Below, one piece after another: positions 28,274 to 36,691 of a DNA stretch of 64,000 nt; the first letter of the stretch is position 1; the number at the start of each line of letters is the position of its first letter. The DNA comes from Adhaeribacter aquaticus DSM 16391 (GTDB lineage: Bacteria; Bacteroidota; Bacteroidia; Cytophagales; Hymenobacteraceae). The notes beneath the pieces are model-generated. The model had not been told where the DNA came from. It saw only the letters and a list, made by a program, of their open reading frames with translations, and did no database searches. A program made the translations under genes and the position numbers. The stretch covers positions 1,579,606 through 1,643,605 of the forward strand of contig NZ_KI421517.1 in the NCBI RefSeq assembly GCF_000473365.1. The letters run 5' to 3'.

Positions 28274-28993
28274 TTATTGTAATAGTGAATAATATTCCAG
28301 GGTATTTTCGAAAGCCCGGCGATTCTCCCCGCGGAAGTTGGCACAATAATCTGTTTCCAGGTCTACTGGCTCTGCATCAAAAACTTCTACCTGAACTGAT
28401 ACCGAGGTATAAGTTTTAGAAGTATCCAGGGGGTTTGGAGTATTGGAAAGAATTAGCAGTACATCCATTTCTGTGCGCAGGGTAACCATAGCGCCTTCCG
28501 TGCAATGGTTAGCATCAAAGAACATTTCGCCGGCATCGTTACAGAAAACTTTCGAGAACAAGTTTACATTGGGCATTATATCCCGCACCGATAAACCATT
28601 CCGTACTAATTCTACCGCAAAATTTTCCTGCCCACTGCGTAACCATTCGTTGCGCAATTCCTGGTAAGTAGTCTTACCATATTTAACATCTGTCAAGTCC
28701 CGGCTGGTATAGCCGCAAATAGTATCGTGCCAATCCAAAGTGTCTTCCACGATGCTGGCCAATACCCGTCCGTTATCACTCATTAAAGTATGACCTTTGG
28801 TTAAGCGGGAGGTATATTGACCTTTTAAAGTATCCGGCATATTATACCGCTCCGTCAGGTCAGCAGCATTATATAATAATAAAGACACGTTTGCTCCTTT
28901 TTCTAAGGCCGTAAATCGGACTGCTTTTCCTTTGCTAATTCTGCCGGACCATTTAGCGCCCGGACGAAGAATGGTGCTCCAATGTTTTCCCAT
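28274..28993 (-). CDS. DUF1989 protein, urea-amidolyase-associated (UAAP1 / carboxyguanidine deiminase subunit)
   Basis: A 239-residue DUF1989 protein, the first gene of the operon, 11 bp before its paralogue. Motifs: SIVEDTLDWHDTICGYTS (residues 100s) and a later DANHCTEGAM. The DUF1989 pair plus allophanate hydrolase plus biotin carboxylase is the full guanidine-to-ammonia set. The operator-like palindromes lie 46 and 68 bp upstream of its start. Confidence 0.88.
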   Translation of the reverse strand: MGKHWSTILRPGAKWSGRISKGKAVRFTALEKGANVSLLLYNAADLTERYNMPDTLKGQYTSRLTKGHTLMSDNGRVLASIVEDTLDWHDTICGYTSRDLTDVKYGKTTYQELRNEWLRSGQENFAVELVRNGLSVRDIMPNVNLFSKVFCNDAGEMFFDANHCTEGAMVTLRTEMDVLLILSNTPNPLDTSKTYTSVSVQVEVFDAEPVDLETDYCANFRGENRRAFENTLEYYSLLQ

Positions 28994-29055
28994 ATCACTT
29001 AATAGAAGTATATTTTAATTTGATTGCGCCACAACACTTAAGCAGCGTCATTAAA

Positions 29056-29067
29056 TTACTTAAGTAA
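29056..29067. promoter_or_regulatory. Regulon palindrome, site A (TTACTTAAGTAA)
   Basis: Perfect 12-bp palindrome whose centre is 68 bp upstream of the DUF1989 operon start. A partial copy (CTTAAG at 29037-29042) lies 22 bp, about two helical turns, closer to the gene. Confidence 0.7.
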
Positions 29068-29428
29068 AAGTATGGGAGTAATTTTTAAAAGGCAAGAAAA
29101 ATGTTAAGTATTTTAATTTTTAATAGCTTTTAAACAAAAACAATAAAAATCCCTTATGTATGCCTTAAATTTTAAGCTTCTTTTTAAAATTATTACGCAT
29201 TTATGCTAACATAAGTCAATATTCAAAGCCTGACTTACAACAACCTTATTTTAACCATTTCTTACAAACTTCTTCTTGACCCTATAAAGGAAGTAGCGCC
29301 TATCATAAATACCTTTGTGTAGTAGGACCAAATTTAAATCAGGAATCATAAAAATCAGGTTACCTAATTAGGCTGTTAAATTTTGTAAATCACCTAACCC
29401 AATTATATTCTAAAAATTTTTCTTAACT

Positions 29429-29440
29429 TTACTTAAGTAT
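29429..29440. promoter_or_regulatory. Regulon palindrome, site B (TTACTTAAGTAT)
   Basis: One mismatch to site A; it ends 12 nt before the histidine kinase ATG. The upstream TAACTTTA (29424-29431) resembles the -7 element, so the site would overlap the start of transcription, as expected for autoregulation. Confidence 0.65.
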
Positions 29441-29452
29441 ACCAAGTTTAGA

Positions 29453-31267
29453 ATGATATTCAACGATTTAAACTCAAGGAAAGAACTTAAGACCTTTAAA
29501 ACTTTTACCCGCTTATACATTTTAGCGCTTTCGGCCATAGCACTTATATCTGTTTTTAGCCAGGTTCTTATTCAAATGCACTTAAGCAACCAGGCCAACG
29601 ATGCCCACATAATAAATTATGCTGCCCGACTAAGAACCTATAGCCAATCGCTTACCAAATTAGCCCTGCTTTTAGAAAAAGGAGAAGACCTGGAAACTAT
29701 TAGCCGGGATTTTAACAACACCCTTAAACAATGGCAAAGCTTACATGAGGGCTTATTACAAGGAAGTGAATTTCTTAACATTCGGAAAAACGACCGGGAG
29801 GAGCTTACTCAAATGTACAAGGTTGTGCAGGAGCCTTATGAAGAAATAATAAAAGCCGCCAGCCAATTATCATTTGAAATAGCGAGCAAAAAGCCTTTCG
29901 AGGAGTTAAAAATAACGCCTTATGTAAAAAGAATACTTGCCCATGAGAAGTCATATTTGCTTACAATGGACCTTATTGTATTTGATTATGATAGATTTTC
30001 CCGAAACAACCTATACCAACTAAAGAAAATTGAATATTGGTTGCTAGGCATTTTATTACTACTACTGGTACTGGAGGCATTATTTATATTTTACCCGCTT
30101 TCTAAACGTATCCGGGAAATTATAAGTGGCTTAACTGAATCAGAAACCCATGCTACCTCCCTGGCCAGAGAATTACAGAATGCCAACATATCTCTGGAAA
30201 GCTCTAATAAAGAATTAAAAGAAACGAACCTAGCATTGGAAAGAGCTACGTACCTGGTAAAAACAGATGCCGCTGGCAAGATTCTTTATGCCAATGATAA
30301 ATATTGCCATGTAACCAGATACAACATGAGCGAGCTTATTGGCAAACCCTTATTTTATAATAGTTTTGGAGAAGAAGAAAGCATCATTTACCAGCACATC
30401 CGGGATCAGGACCGCCATAAAGAAGTTTGGCAGGGAGAAATTTTTGACCGCGCATCTGATGGCACCGGATTCTGGCTGGATGTCACCATGATGCCCATTG
30501 TAGATAACAAAGGTTGCCTGTACCAATACCTGGTAGTTTCCAATGACATTACTAAACGGAAGAATACCGAACAAGAGCTGCAGCAATTAATGGAAGAGCA
30601 GTTAAAAGCCAAAAGCATGGAACAAAAGATAAAGTCTTATTCCATAATTGTGGGCCAGGAAAATGAACGCAAACGGGTAGCAGCTGAAATACACGATGGC
30701 ATTGGCCAGATGCTCACCAGTATGCGCATGCGGTTAGAAATGCTGGAGAACAAACGCCCGGATCTGGAACAGGAAATGGGCGGCGTAAATAAACTCCTGA
30801 AATCCATAATAGACGAAACCCGCCGTATTTGCTCCGACTTATTACCCAGCGTTTTAGGTGATTTTGGGTTAAAGGCCGCTGTAACTGAACTATTAAGAAG
30901 CGTAGAAGAAGAAGCCAACATTGTTATAAACCTGGATGAAGAAATAGCCCCTCAATATTTAAGCAAAGAAATAGAAATGGGGGTTTACCGGATTTTACAG
31001 GAATCTTTAAACAACGCCGTAAAACACGCTCAAACAGAAAGCATGGAGGTATCTTTATGTAATAATCAGGATAAACTTGTACTTTCGGTTACCGACTATG
31101 GAAAGGGTTTTAATTTTAAAGAAGAAACCTTATATATACAGGACATGGCTAAAAAAAATAATGGACTACGCATTATGAAGGAACGAGCTGAAATGATTGG
31201 CGGGAAATTAAAAATAAGCACAAAGAAAAACGAAGGAACTACTATTCATTTAGACATAGCTTTATAA
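29453..31267 (+). CDS. Sensor histidine kinase with PilJ/NarX-type sensing domain
   Basis: A 604-residue membrane kinase. TM1 is about 21-42; a periplasmic helical domain follows with a NarX P-box-like segment (INYAARLRTYSQSLTKLALLL, about 52-72) of the PilJ/NIT family; TM2 is about 195-215; then a coiled coil, a PAS domain (about 258-370), HisKA_3 with phospho-His414 (ERKRVAAEIHDGIGQ) and a HATPase. NarX-type kinases sense nitrate or nitrite; here the neighbours suggest a nitrogenous ligand such as guanidine or urea. It is 6 bp from its response regulator and divergent from the catabolic operon. Confidence 0.9.
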   Translation: MIFNDLNSRKELKTFKTFTRLYILALSAIALISVFSQVLIQMHLSNQANDAHIINYAARLRTYSQSLTKLALLLEKGEDLETISRDFNNTLKQWQSLHEGLLQGSEFLNIRKNDREELTQMYKVVQEPYEEIIKAASQLSFEIASKKPFEELKITPYVKRILAHEKSYLLTMDLIVFDYDRFSRNNLYQLKKIEYWLLGILLLLLVLEALFIFYPLSKRIREIISGLTESETHATSLARELQNANISLESSNKELKETNLALERATYLVKTDAAGKILYANDKYCHVTRYNMSELIGKPLFYNSFGEEESIIYQHIRDQDRHKEVWQGEIFDRASDGTGFWLDVTMMPIVDNKGCLYQYLVVSNDITKRKNTEQELQQLMEEQLKAKSMEQKIKSYSIIVGQENERKRVAAEIHDGIGQMLTSMRMRLEMLENKRPDLEQEMGGVNKLLKSIIDETRRICSDLLPSVLGDFGLKAAVTELLRSVEEEANIVINLDEEIAPQYLSKEIEMGVYRILQESLNNAVKHAQTESMEVSLCNNQDKLVLSVTDYGKGFNFKEETLYIQDMAKKNNGLRIMKERAEMIGGKLKISTKKNEGTTIHLDIAL

Positions 31268-31273
31268 TATATT

Positions 31274-31927
31274 ATGACCAAAATCAAGGTTTTACTGGCT
31301 GATGACCATGAAATTTTTCGGAACGGTGTTCGAACGTTGATTGATAATGAACCTGACATGACGGTGGTTGGCGAAGCATCCAATGGGGAAGAAGTAATTG
31401 CCAAAGTCGAAACCTTAGAACCAGATGTGCTGATTATGGACATCCGCATGCCCAGGCTAAACGGAATAGATTCAAGTAAACTTTTGCTGAATAAAAACCC
31501 AAACCTCAAAATCTTAATATTTTCACTTTATGATAACGTTGAATACGTAGTACAAGCGTTGAACCTGGGCGCAAAAGGTTATTTATTAAAAGATACCAGC
31601 AATAAAATTTTTCTGGATGCTATTCGGGCGGTTTATAAAAATCAGTTTTATTATATAGGCGATGTTTCTAACAGCGTAATCAGTTATTACAAAACCCATG
31701 GCCAACAGGAACCGGAAGTAAAAAACTCGGCAAACGTGGCAGAGCACTTGTCTAAAAAAGAGCAGGAAATAATTCAGTTAATAAAAGAGGGCAAAAACAG
31801 TAAAGAGATTGCTGATATATTAGGGAATAGCGTACGGACCATTGATGCGCATCGGTATAATATTATAAAAAAATTTGGAGCCAGAAGCATGGAAGAAGTT
31901 ATTAGTCAGATAGAAAGAATAGCGTAA
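31274..31927 (+). CDS. LuxR/NarL-type response regulator
   Basis: A 217-residue regulator: REC domain with phospho-Asp56 (LIMDIRMP), linker, and LuxR-type helix-turn-helix (SKKEQEIIQLIKEGKNSKEIAD, then TIDAHRYNI). It starts 6 bp after the kinase and is surely its partner. It is the best candidate to bind the palindromes found in this region. The pair ends at the terminator 31930. Confidence 0.93.
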   Translation: MTKIKVLLADDHEIFRNGVRTLIDNEPDMTVVGEASNGEEVIAKVETLEPDVLIMDIRMPRLNGIDSSKLLLNKNPNLKILIFSLYDNVEYVVQALNLGAKGYLLKDTSNKIFLDAIRAVYKNQFYYIGDVSNSVISYYKTHGQQEPEVKNSANVAEHLSKKEQEIIQLIKEGKNSKEIADILGNSVRTIDAHRYNIIKKFGARSMEEVISQIERIA

Positions 31928-31929
31928 AT

Positions 31930-31963
31930 AAAAAAGGAGAAGTAGTTATACTTCTCCTTTTTT
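31930..31963. terminator. Bidirectional terminator
   Basis: Arms AAAAAAGGAGAAGTA / TACTTCTCCTTTTTT with a 4-nt loop, between the convergent response-regulator and porin-like genes. Confidence 0.92.
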
Positions 31964-31982
31964 ATTTACTAATAAGTTACGT

Positions 31983-32705
31983 TTAAAAAAAGCTCATTCT
32001 CACCATTACATTGAACATATCTAATTGGGTATGGTAGCTTAAAGTACCCGTTAAAGGCAAGCTAAAGCTATCCGAAAATTTTATAGACTTTGTAGTATTA
32101 AAACCCACATTTAATAGACCGGCTTGTTCAGCAGCATGCCAGTTCGGACTTTCTGTAAAAACCACGCCCACAAATGGCTCAAAGCCTATTCCATTTACAT
32201 TAAATTTATAAGCCACCTCACCATAAGTAGATTTTTCCGGATCATTCGCCACATTTATAGAAGTATAGATCCGGATTGGAAACTTAGTACCTAAATACTG
32301 AATACCAGCTTCGGTCGTGTGCGAAAAACTTTCCGGGTTCTTGCGGTAGTCGCTTATTCTTACCGGATCGTAAGGATAATAATAATGTGTTAAACTCGGT
32401 GTAATAGTGCCTGCCCCTACTGCAATGTCATAAGTTAACAAGGTCATGATGTTGTTAAAATTGTACTTAAAAGAATAGGATCCTAAAAAGGAAAGTTTCA
32501 CATTCCGATGACTTAGAATTAAGGTAGGCTGTAGATTAGGCCCCTGATCAAGCGGAATCCCGCGCCAGAGAAAGTTATTCAGAATATCAACACCTGCATC
32601 TACCGTAAATTTTGGTTTAGCTGCAACAGAATCAATATGTTGCGCAAAAGATTTAAAAGACAAGCATAGAGCCAGCAAAAGAAGGAGTAAAAGTGTTTTT
32701 TTCAT
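31983..32705 (-). CDS. Porin-like outer-membrane protein (TorF-like)
   Basis: A 240-residue protein with a signal peptide (ending SFAQ), and alternating aromatic strands typical of an outer-membrane barrel, ending in Phe. The early segment NNFLWRGIPLDQGPNLQPTL resembles the TorF family of putative porins (vRG near the first strand). In this neighbourhood it could let the nitrogen source cross the outer membrane, which is inference. Its start has no operator-like palindrome. Confidence 0.68.
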   Translation of the reverse strand: MKKTLLLLLLLALCLSFKSFAQHIDSVAAKPKFTVDAGVDILNNFLWRGIPLDQGPNLQPTLILSHRNVKLSFLGSYSFKYNFNNIMTLLTYDIAVGAGTITPSLTHYYYPYDPVRISDYRKNPESFSHTTEAGIQYLGTKFPIRIYTSINVANDPEKSTYGEVAYKFNVNGIGFEPFVGVVFTESPNWHAAEQAGLLNVGFNTTKSIKFSDSFSLPLTGTLSYHTQLDMFNVMVRMSFF

Positions 32706-32939
32706 GCTTCATAAAAGTTAAAGGGTTAAGAATAATATATATGTGTGAGCGTGGAGCTGGCAGCAGAGCAAAGTTTTAAACAAATAAGACAAAACCTTAA
32801 CTCGTAAAATTTTGGCAATAGAATTCCCTCCATGAGAAAATCTCATTTTAAAAATTTCACTTGGAATTGTATTCTTAAAAGTGCCTAGAAAATATTTTTA
32901 AGACCGACAAGGAGGCACACCATAATAAAGCTTCTTTGT

Positions 32940-34241
32940 CTACTTTTTTACTAGATATGAATTACTTGCTTTAGCAATAGGTTGAGCATTTAACTTAACC
33001 TTATCAACGGATCCTGGCACCAACTGCTCCGAATGCCACAACACATTAATCTGACCTTCAGAATCACTTTCTCCCACCATAATTGGCTTATTTAAACTCA
33101 AGGCCTGATCGTTTATTTGCACCATACCAGCCGGTGAATTAAATTCTAACCCATACAAAGCTTTTTCAATAAGTATTCTATCAAAAGAACCAGCTTTTTC
33201 TACTGCCTTTTTCCATAAATAAATTCCGGTATACGCACGGTTTATAGCCTCTCCGGTTACTCGGTCTACACCCTCCGGTAATTCATTGATGGCACAAAAC
33301 AATCTAAAATCACTTACAAACCGAATATTTTTATCGGTATCCACGGATTGAAAGTAATTGCGACTGAAAAGGTGACCAATTATAAATTCGGCACCCATTT
33401 GCCTCAGCTCATCTTCAGAAATGGTAAACGACATTATCGGACACCCCAGCGAAGACAACCCCTGGTTGGCAAATTCTTTAAAAAAGGCAAGGTTTACAGC
33501 CCCCTGCATGGTATTTAAGACACAGGCTTTTCCATCAGTAGAATATCTTTTAATGGCTACAATTTCATCAGCCAAGTCTTCGCTTGTAACATCAACCAGA
33601 CTTTCCCTAATGTTTTCCCTTGCTATACCCTGACTAAGTAAATAAGCTTTTATTATCTTATTAGCTCCTTTAGAATACGCATCCTCTGTACCCATCAAAT
33701 AAAATTTTGAGTAAGGATGCTTTGGCAAGCCCAACAAATATTGTATGCCTGGCTTTAATAGCTGATCCGGAGACGAACCCAAACAAATTAACCCCGGGGA
33801 AAAATTTCTTTCACCAACATAATCACTCAAATCAAAAAGCAAGCTATTGCTTTGTTCTACTTTAGGTAATATATAAGCTCGCGCACCTACCGGCAGATTA
33901 CAAAAAACTGCCGAAACCATTGATTTATTAACCAATTGTACCAAACTGCCTTTATATACATTATCCTTCGACTCGGCATCCACCGCTATTATTTCAACCT
34001 GCTTACCAAGAACGCCTCCATCATTATTTATCTCTTCAACAGCCATAGCAGCTGCATCCCGCATAGACGCCTCTGTAACACTTCTAGCACCTGTCTTAGA
34101 GAACAACACTCCTATTCGCACTGAACTTTCTAAAGAATCCCTAGTGCTGCTTTTATCAACAGGACTTCTACAGGAAAAAATAAAAAGCGTGAGCCATGCA
34201 ATCCTAAATGTAAACGTTCTTATGCTTTTCAAATACTTCAT
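32940..34241 (-). CDS. Amide/urea-type periplasmic binding lipoprotein (UrtA/AmiC-like), orphan
   Basis: A 433-residue type I periplasmic-binding-protein-fold lipoprotein (Cys24, segment IFSC). It opens with IGVLFSKTGARSVTEASMRDAAAMAVEEIN, the pattern of UrtA/AmiC-type amide or urea receptors, and runs on with Peripla_BP_5-like features. No membrane permease lies beside it, unlike a true transporter subunit. Together with the NarX-like kinase it may act as a ligand-capture or sensing protein. Divergent from the ABC transporter operon with shared regulatory DNA. Confidence 0.83.
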   Translation of the reverse strand: MKYLKSIRTFTFRIAWLTLFIFSCRSPVDKSSTRDSLESSVRIGVLFSKTGARSVTEASMRDAAAMAVEEINNDGGVLGKQVEIIAVDAESKDNVYKGSLVQLVNKSMVSAVFCNLPVGARAYILPKVEQSNSLLFDLSDYVGERNFSPGLICLGSSPDQLLKPGIQYLLGLPKHPYSKFYLMGTEDAYSKGANKIIKAYLLSQGIARENIRESLVDVTSEDLADEIVAIKRYSTDGKACVLNTMQGAVNLAFFKEFANQGLSSLGCPIMSFTISEDELRQMGAEFIIGHLFSRNYFQSVDTDKNIRFVSDFRLFCAINELPEGVDRVTGEAINRAYTGIYLWKKAVEKAGSFDRILIEKALYGLEFNSPAGMVQINDQALSLNKPIMVGESDSEGQINVLWHSEQLVPGSVDKVKLNAQPIAKASNSYLVKK

Positions 34242-34330
34242 TCCCCTACAGCAGATTTTATAACTAGAAATAATACTTTAAAACTCCTGCATTGAATACT
34301 TACGCAATGTTAGTAAATCTTTTAACACAA

Positions 34331-34342
34331 TTACCTAAGTAA
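34331..34342. promoter_or_regulatory. Regulon palindrome, site C (TTACCTAAGTAA)
   Basis: One mismatch to the consensus; centre 95 bp upstream of the orphan binding-protein start (34241, minus strand). Confidence 0.65.
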
Positions 34343-34626
34343 ACTAAAATTTTTTAAAGAATTATCTGTTTTGAAATTTAAACTTACAAAATAATAAATT
34401 TTTAAAAAAAACTTAATGATTTGAGTAAAAATTTAAATACTATACAATATAAAATCCTTCATAAGCAAATCATCTTTAAAGCCTAACACTTTATCATTAT
34501 CTTAAGTTTTTAAAGGAAGGCATTTTTTTAAGGCCAATACTTTCTTTTCACATCATTTACACCTCTTACCAGCTAATTTTTAATAGGGTATTTAAAATTT
34601 TTAGATTTTTTCTAACCAACACTTGC

Positions 34627-34638
34627 TTACTTAAGTAA
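34627..34638. promoter_or_regulatory. Regulon palindrome, site D (TTACTTAAGTAA)
   Basis: Exact copy of site A; centre 102 bp upstream of the ABC operon ATG 34735, and 34 bp from site E. Confidence 0.7.
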
Positions 34639-34660
34639 TTATTCCAACCTTTACCATTAG

Positions 34661-34672
34661 TTGCTTAAGCAA
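34661..34672. promoter_or_regulatory. Regulon palindrome, site E (TTGCTTAAGCAA)
   Basis: Perfect palindrome with compensating changes; centre 68 bp upstream of the ABC operon ATG, the same distance as site A from its gene. Confidence 0.68.
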
Positions 34673-34734
34673 GTATATATTTTATCAATGTATATATCCC
34701 TAGTATTCATAAATAAATTTAATTAAAGAGTCCC

Positions 34735-35841
34735 ATGAACAACTTTAAAAGAATCAGTCAATTTTTCATCCTGTTGCTTTTAACAGGGTTTATTGCAGCC
34801 TGCAGCTCTCCTTCTGGTCAGGAATCGAACGCATCATCTTCTACTTCCGGAAAATCAAAAAAATTTAAAGTAGCCTGGTCTATCTATTCTGGCTGGCAGC
34901 CTTGGGATTATGCCAACCAATCTAAAATTTTAGAAAAGTGGGCTAAAAAATATGGGATTGAGATTGAATTGATAAAAATGGATTACATTCCTTCTGTTGA
35001 AGCCTATGTAGCCGGCCAGGTAGATGCCTGTGTAATGACTAATATGGAAGCGCTGGATATGCCGGCAGCCTCCGGTGTAACCAGTACTGCTTTAATATTA
35101 GGAGACTATTCTAATGGCAACGATGCCTTATTAACCCGCGATAACTTACAGGTAAAAGATCTGGTTGGTAAAGAAGTAAACCTGGTAGAGCTTTCTGTCT
35201 CGCACTACATTTTATCCAGAGCATTGGAGAAAAATGGTTTAAAAGAATCAGATGTTACTATTGTAAATACCAGTGATAGTGATATTGCTCCTGCTTTTAT
35301 TTCCAACAATAGCCAAAAAGCAGTAATAACCTGGAACCCGCTGATCATGGAAATTAAAAAGCAACCCGATGTAAAACAAGTATTTGCTTCTTCTTCTATT
35401 CCGGGCGAAATAATGGACCTGATGATTGTAAAAACCAATGTGCTAAAAGATAATCCGGAATTAGGAAATGCTTTAACCGGTGCCTGGTACGAGGTAATGG
35501 CCATTATGAAAAAAGAAGATAAGGCAACTGAAGAAGCTTTAGCCATCATGGCAGAATCTGCGGGATGCAGTTTGCAAGAATACAAAGACCAGCTAAAAAC
35601 TACAGCTATGTTTTATTCTCCAAAAAGCGCCTTAAACTATACCACTAGCAAAGCAGTCATTCAAAGCATGGATTATGTAAGAAAGTTTTGCTTTAGCCAT
35701 GGGTTGTTAGGCGAAAACGCTACTTCTTTCGATCAAATCGGAATTCAATATCCTAACGGTGAAATTCAGGGAGACAAAAATAACATTCAATTGTATTTTG
35801 ATTCTTCCTTTATGGAAAAAGCAGCTAACGCCCAGCTTTAG
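34735..35841 (+). CDS. Urea/guanidine-type ABC transporter substrate-binding lipoprotein
   Basis: A 368-residue lipoprotein (Cys23, FIAAC) with a type II binding-protein fold. The segment AWSIYSGWQPWDYANQS and the MTNMEALDMPAASGVTS loop match the binding protein of the ABC system always found beside urea carboxylase genes. Such transporters are thought to bring in urea or guanidine-type substrates. First gene of an operon with permease, ATPase, deoxyhypusine-synthase-like enzyme and a membrane protein; intergenic gaps are short. Confidence 0.88.
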   Translation: MNNFKRISQFFILLLLTGFIAACSSPSGQESNASSSTSGKSKKFKVAWSIYSGWQPWDYANQSKILEKWAKKYGIEIELIKMDYIPSVEAYVAGQVDACVMTNMEALDMPAASGVTSTALILGDYSNGNDALLTRDNLQVKDLVGKEVNLVELSVSHYILSRALEKNGLKESDVTIVNTSDSDIAPAFISNNSQKAVITWNPLIMEIKKQPDVKQVFASSSIPGEIMDLMIVKTNVLKDNPELGNALTGAWYEVMAIMKKEDKATEEALAIMAESAGCSLQEYKDQLKTTAMFYSPKSALNYTTSKAVIQSMDYVRKFCFSHGLLGENATSFDQIGIQYPNGEIQGDKNNIQLYFDSSFMEKAANAQL

Positions 35842-35882
35842 GTCTGCTTAAAATCATTTCTCACTCTAAAATAAGGATAGCT

Positions 35883-36680
35883 ATGTTGTCGGTAACCAAA
35901 AGATCATCCTGGACAGACACCCTCCTGTCAATATTCCTGTTTGTTCTCATTATAATTTTGTATCAGTATTTTGCCCACCAGCGTCATTTACTCAACCCTC
36001 ATGATAAACTGGTTCCAACTTTTGCTCAGATGCTGGATGCCTTTACCCGCTCGACTTTTGAGCCCGACCGCAATGGGGTATATCGCTTATTAGACGACAC
36101 ACTGGCTAGTGGTCAACGGGTATTGATTAGCATGGTGTTTGTTTTTGGAGGTGTGTTAATGGGAGCTTATATGGGGTTATTCCCTGTAATGGATAAATTA
36201 TTTTATAAATTCTTTCTATTCTTTGATAAAATTCCGGCCTTGGCAATTCTTCCTATATTATTCATTTTCTTTGGTTTAGGTGAAGTTTCAAAAGTAGCCC
36301 TTATTGTTATTGGCGTGGTTCCTACTATTATACTGGATACCTATTTACGGGCAAAGGCCTTTCCGCAAGAGCAAGTAATAAAGGCCATTACCATGAGCGC
36401 CAGCAAATCCCAGATTATCTTCAAGATCATTCTGCCAAAGATTTTCCCCATGGCATTAGATTCCATCCGGCTCAATTTTAAAGCCATTGTTCTGTTTCTT
36501 ATTTCCGGAGAGGCACTGGCCGCAACAGCGGGCTTAGGTTACCGGATATTTGTGGTGCGGCGGTACATGGCTATGGATATCATTATCTCTTATGTTATCT
36601 GGATTGGCTTACTCTCCTACCTGATTGATGCAGGAATATGCTTATGGATTAAAAAACAGTATCGCTGGTACAACAAATAA
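35883..36680 (+). CDS. ABC transporter permease of the urea/guanidine operon
   Basis: A 265-residue integral membrane subunit with about six helices. The conserved EAA-type cytoplasmic loop is around residues 160-190 (VIKAITMSASKSQIIFKIILPKIF), as in binding-protein-dependent permeases of the taurine/nitrate type. It lies 41 bp after the binding-protein gene and 11 bp before the ATPase gene. Confidence 0.9.
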   Translation: MLSVTKRSSWTDTLLSIFLFVLIIILYQYFAHQRHLLNPHDKLVPTFAQMLDAFTRSTFEPDRNGVYRLLDDTLASGQRVLISMVFVFGGVLMGAYMGLFPVMDKLFYKFFLFFDKIPALAILPILFIFFGLGEVSKVALIVIGVVPTIILDTYLRAKAFPQEQVIKAITMSASKSQIIFKIILPKIFPMALDSIRLNFKAIVLFLISGEALAATAGLGYRIFVVRRYMAMDIIISYVIWIGLLSYLIDAGICLWIKKQYRWYNK

Positions 36681-36691
36681 TAATAGAACAC

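Larger units (their letters stand above)
28994..29452. promoter_or_regulatory. Divergent regulatory region of the catabolic operon and sensor kinase
   Basis: Noncoding region between two divergent genes. It contains palindromes of the TTACTTAAGTAA family (29056-29067, 29429-29440) and a CTTAAG half-copy at 29037-29042. No clear TAnnTTTG element for the minus-strand operon, so activator dependence is plausible. Confidence 0.65.
34242..34734. promoter_or_regulatory. Divergent regulatory region of binding protein and ABC operon
   Basis: About 490 bp of very AT-rich DNA. It holds three palindromes of the TTACTTAAGTAA family (34331-34342, 34627-34638, 34661-34672). No guanidine (ykkC) riboswitch motif was seen. 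Confidence 0.65.

Noticed and set aside
28994-29452. Possible guanidine riboswitch in the control region
   Set aside because: I looked for the conserved elements of guanidine riboswitches and saw none in either control region.
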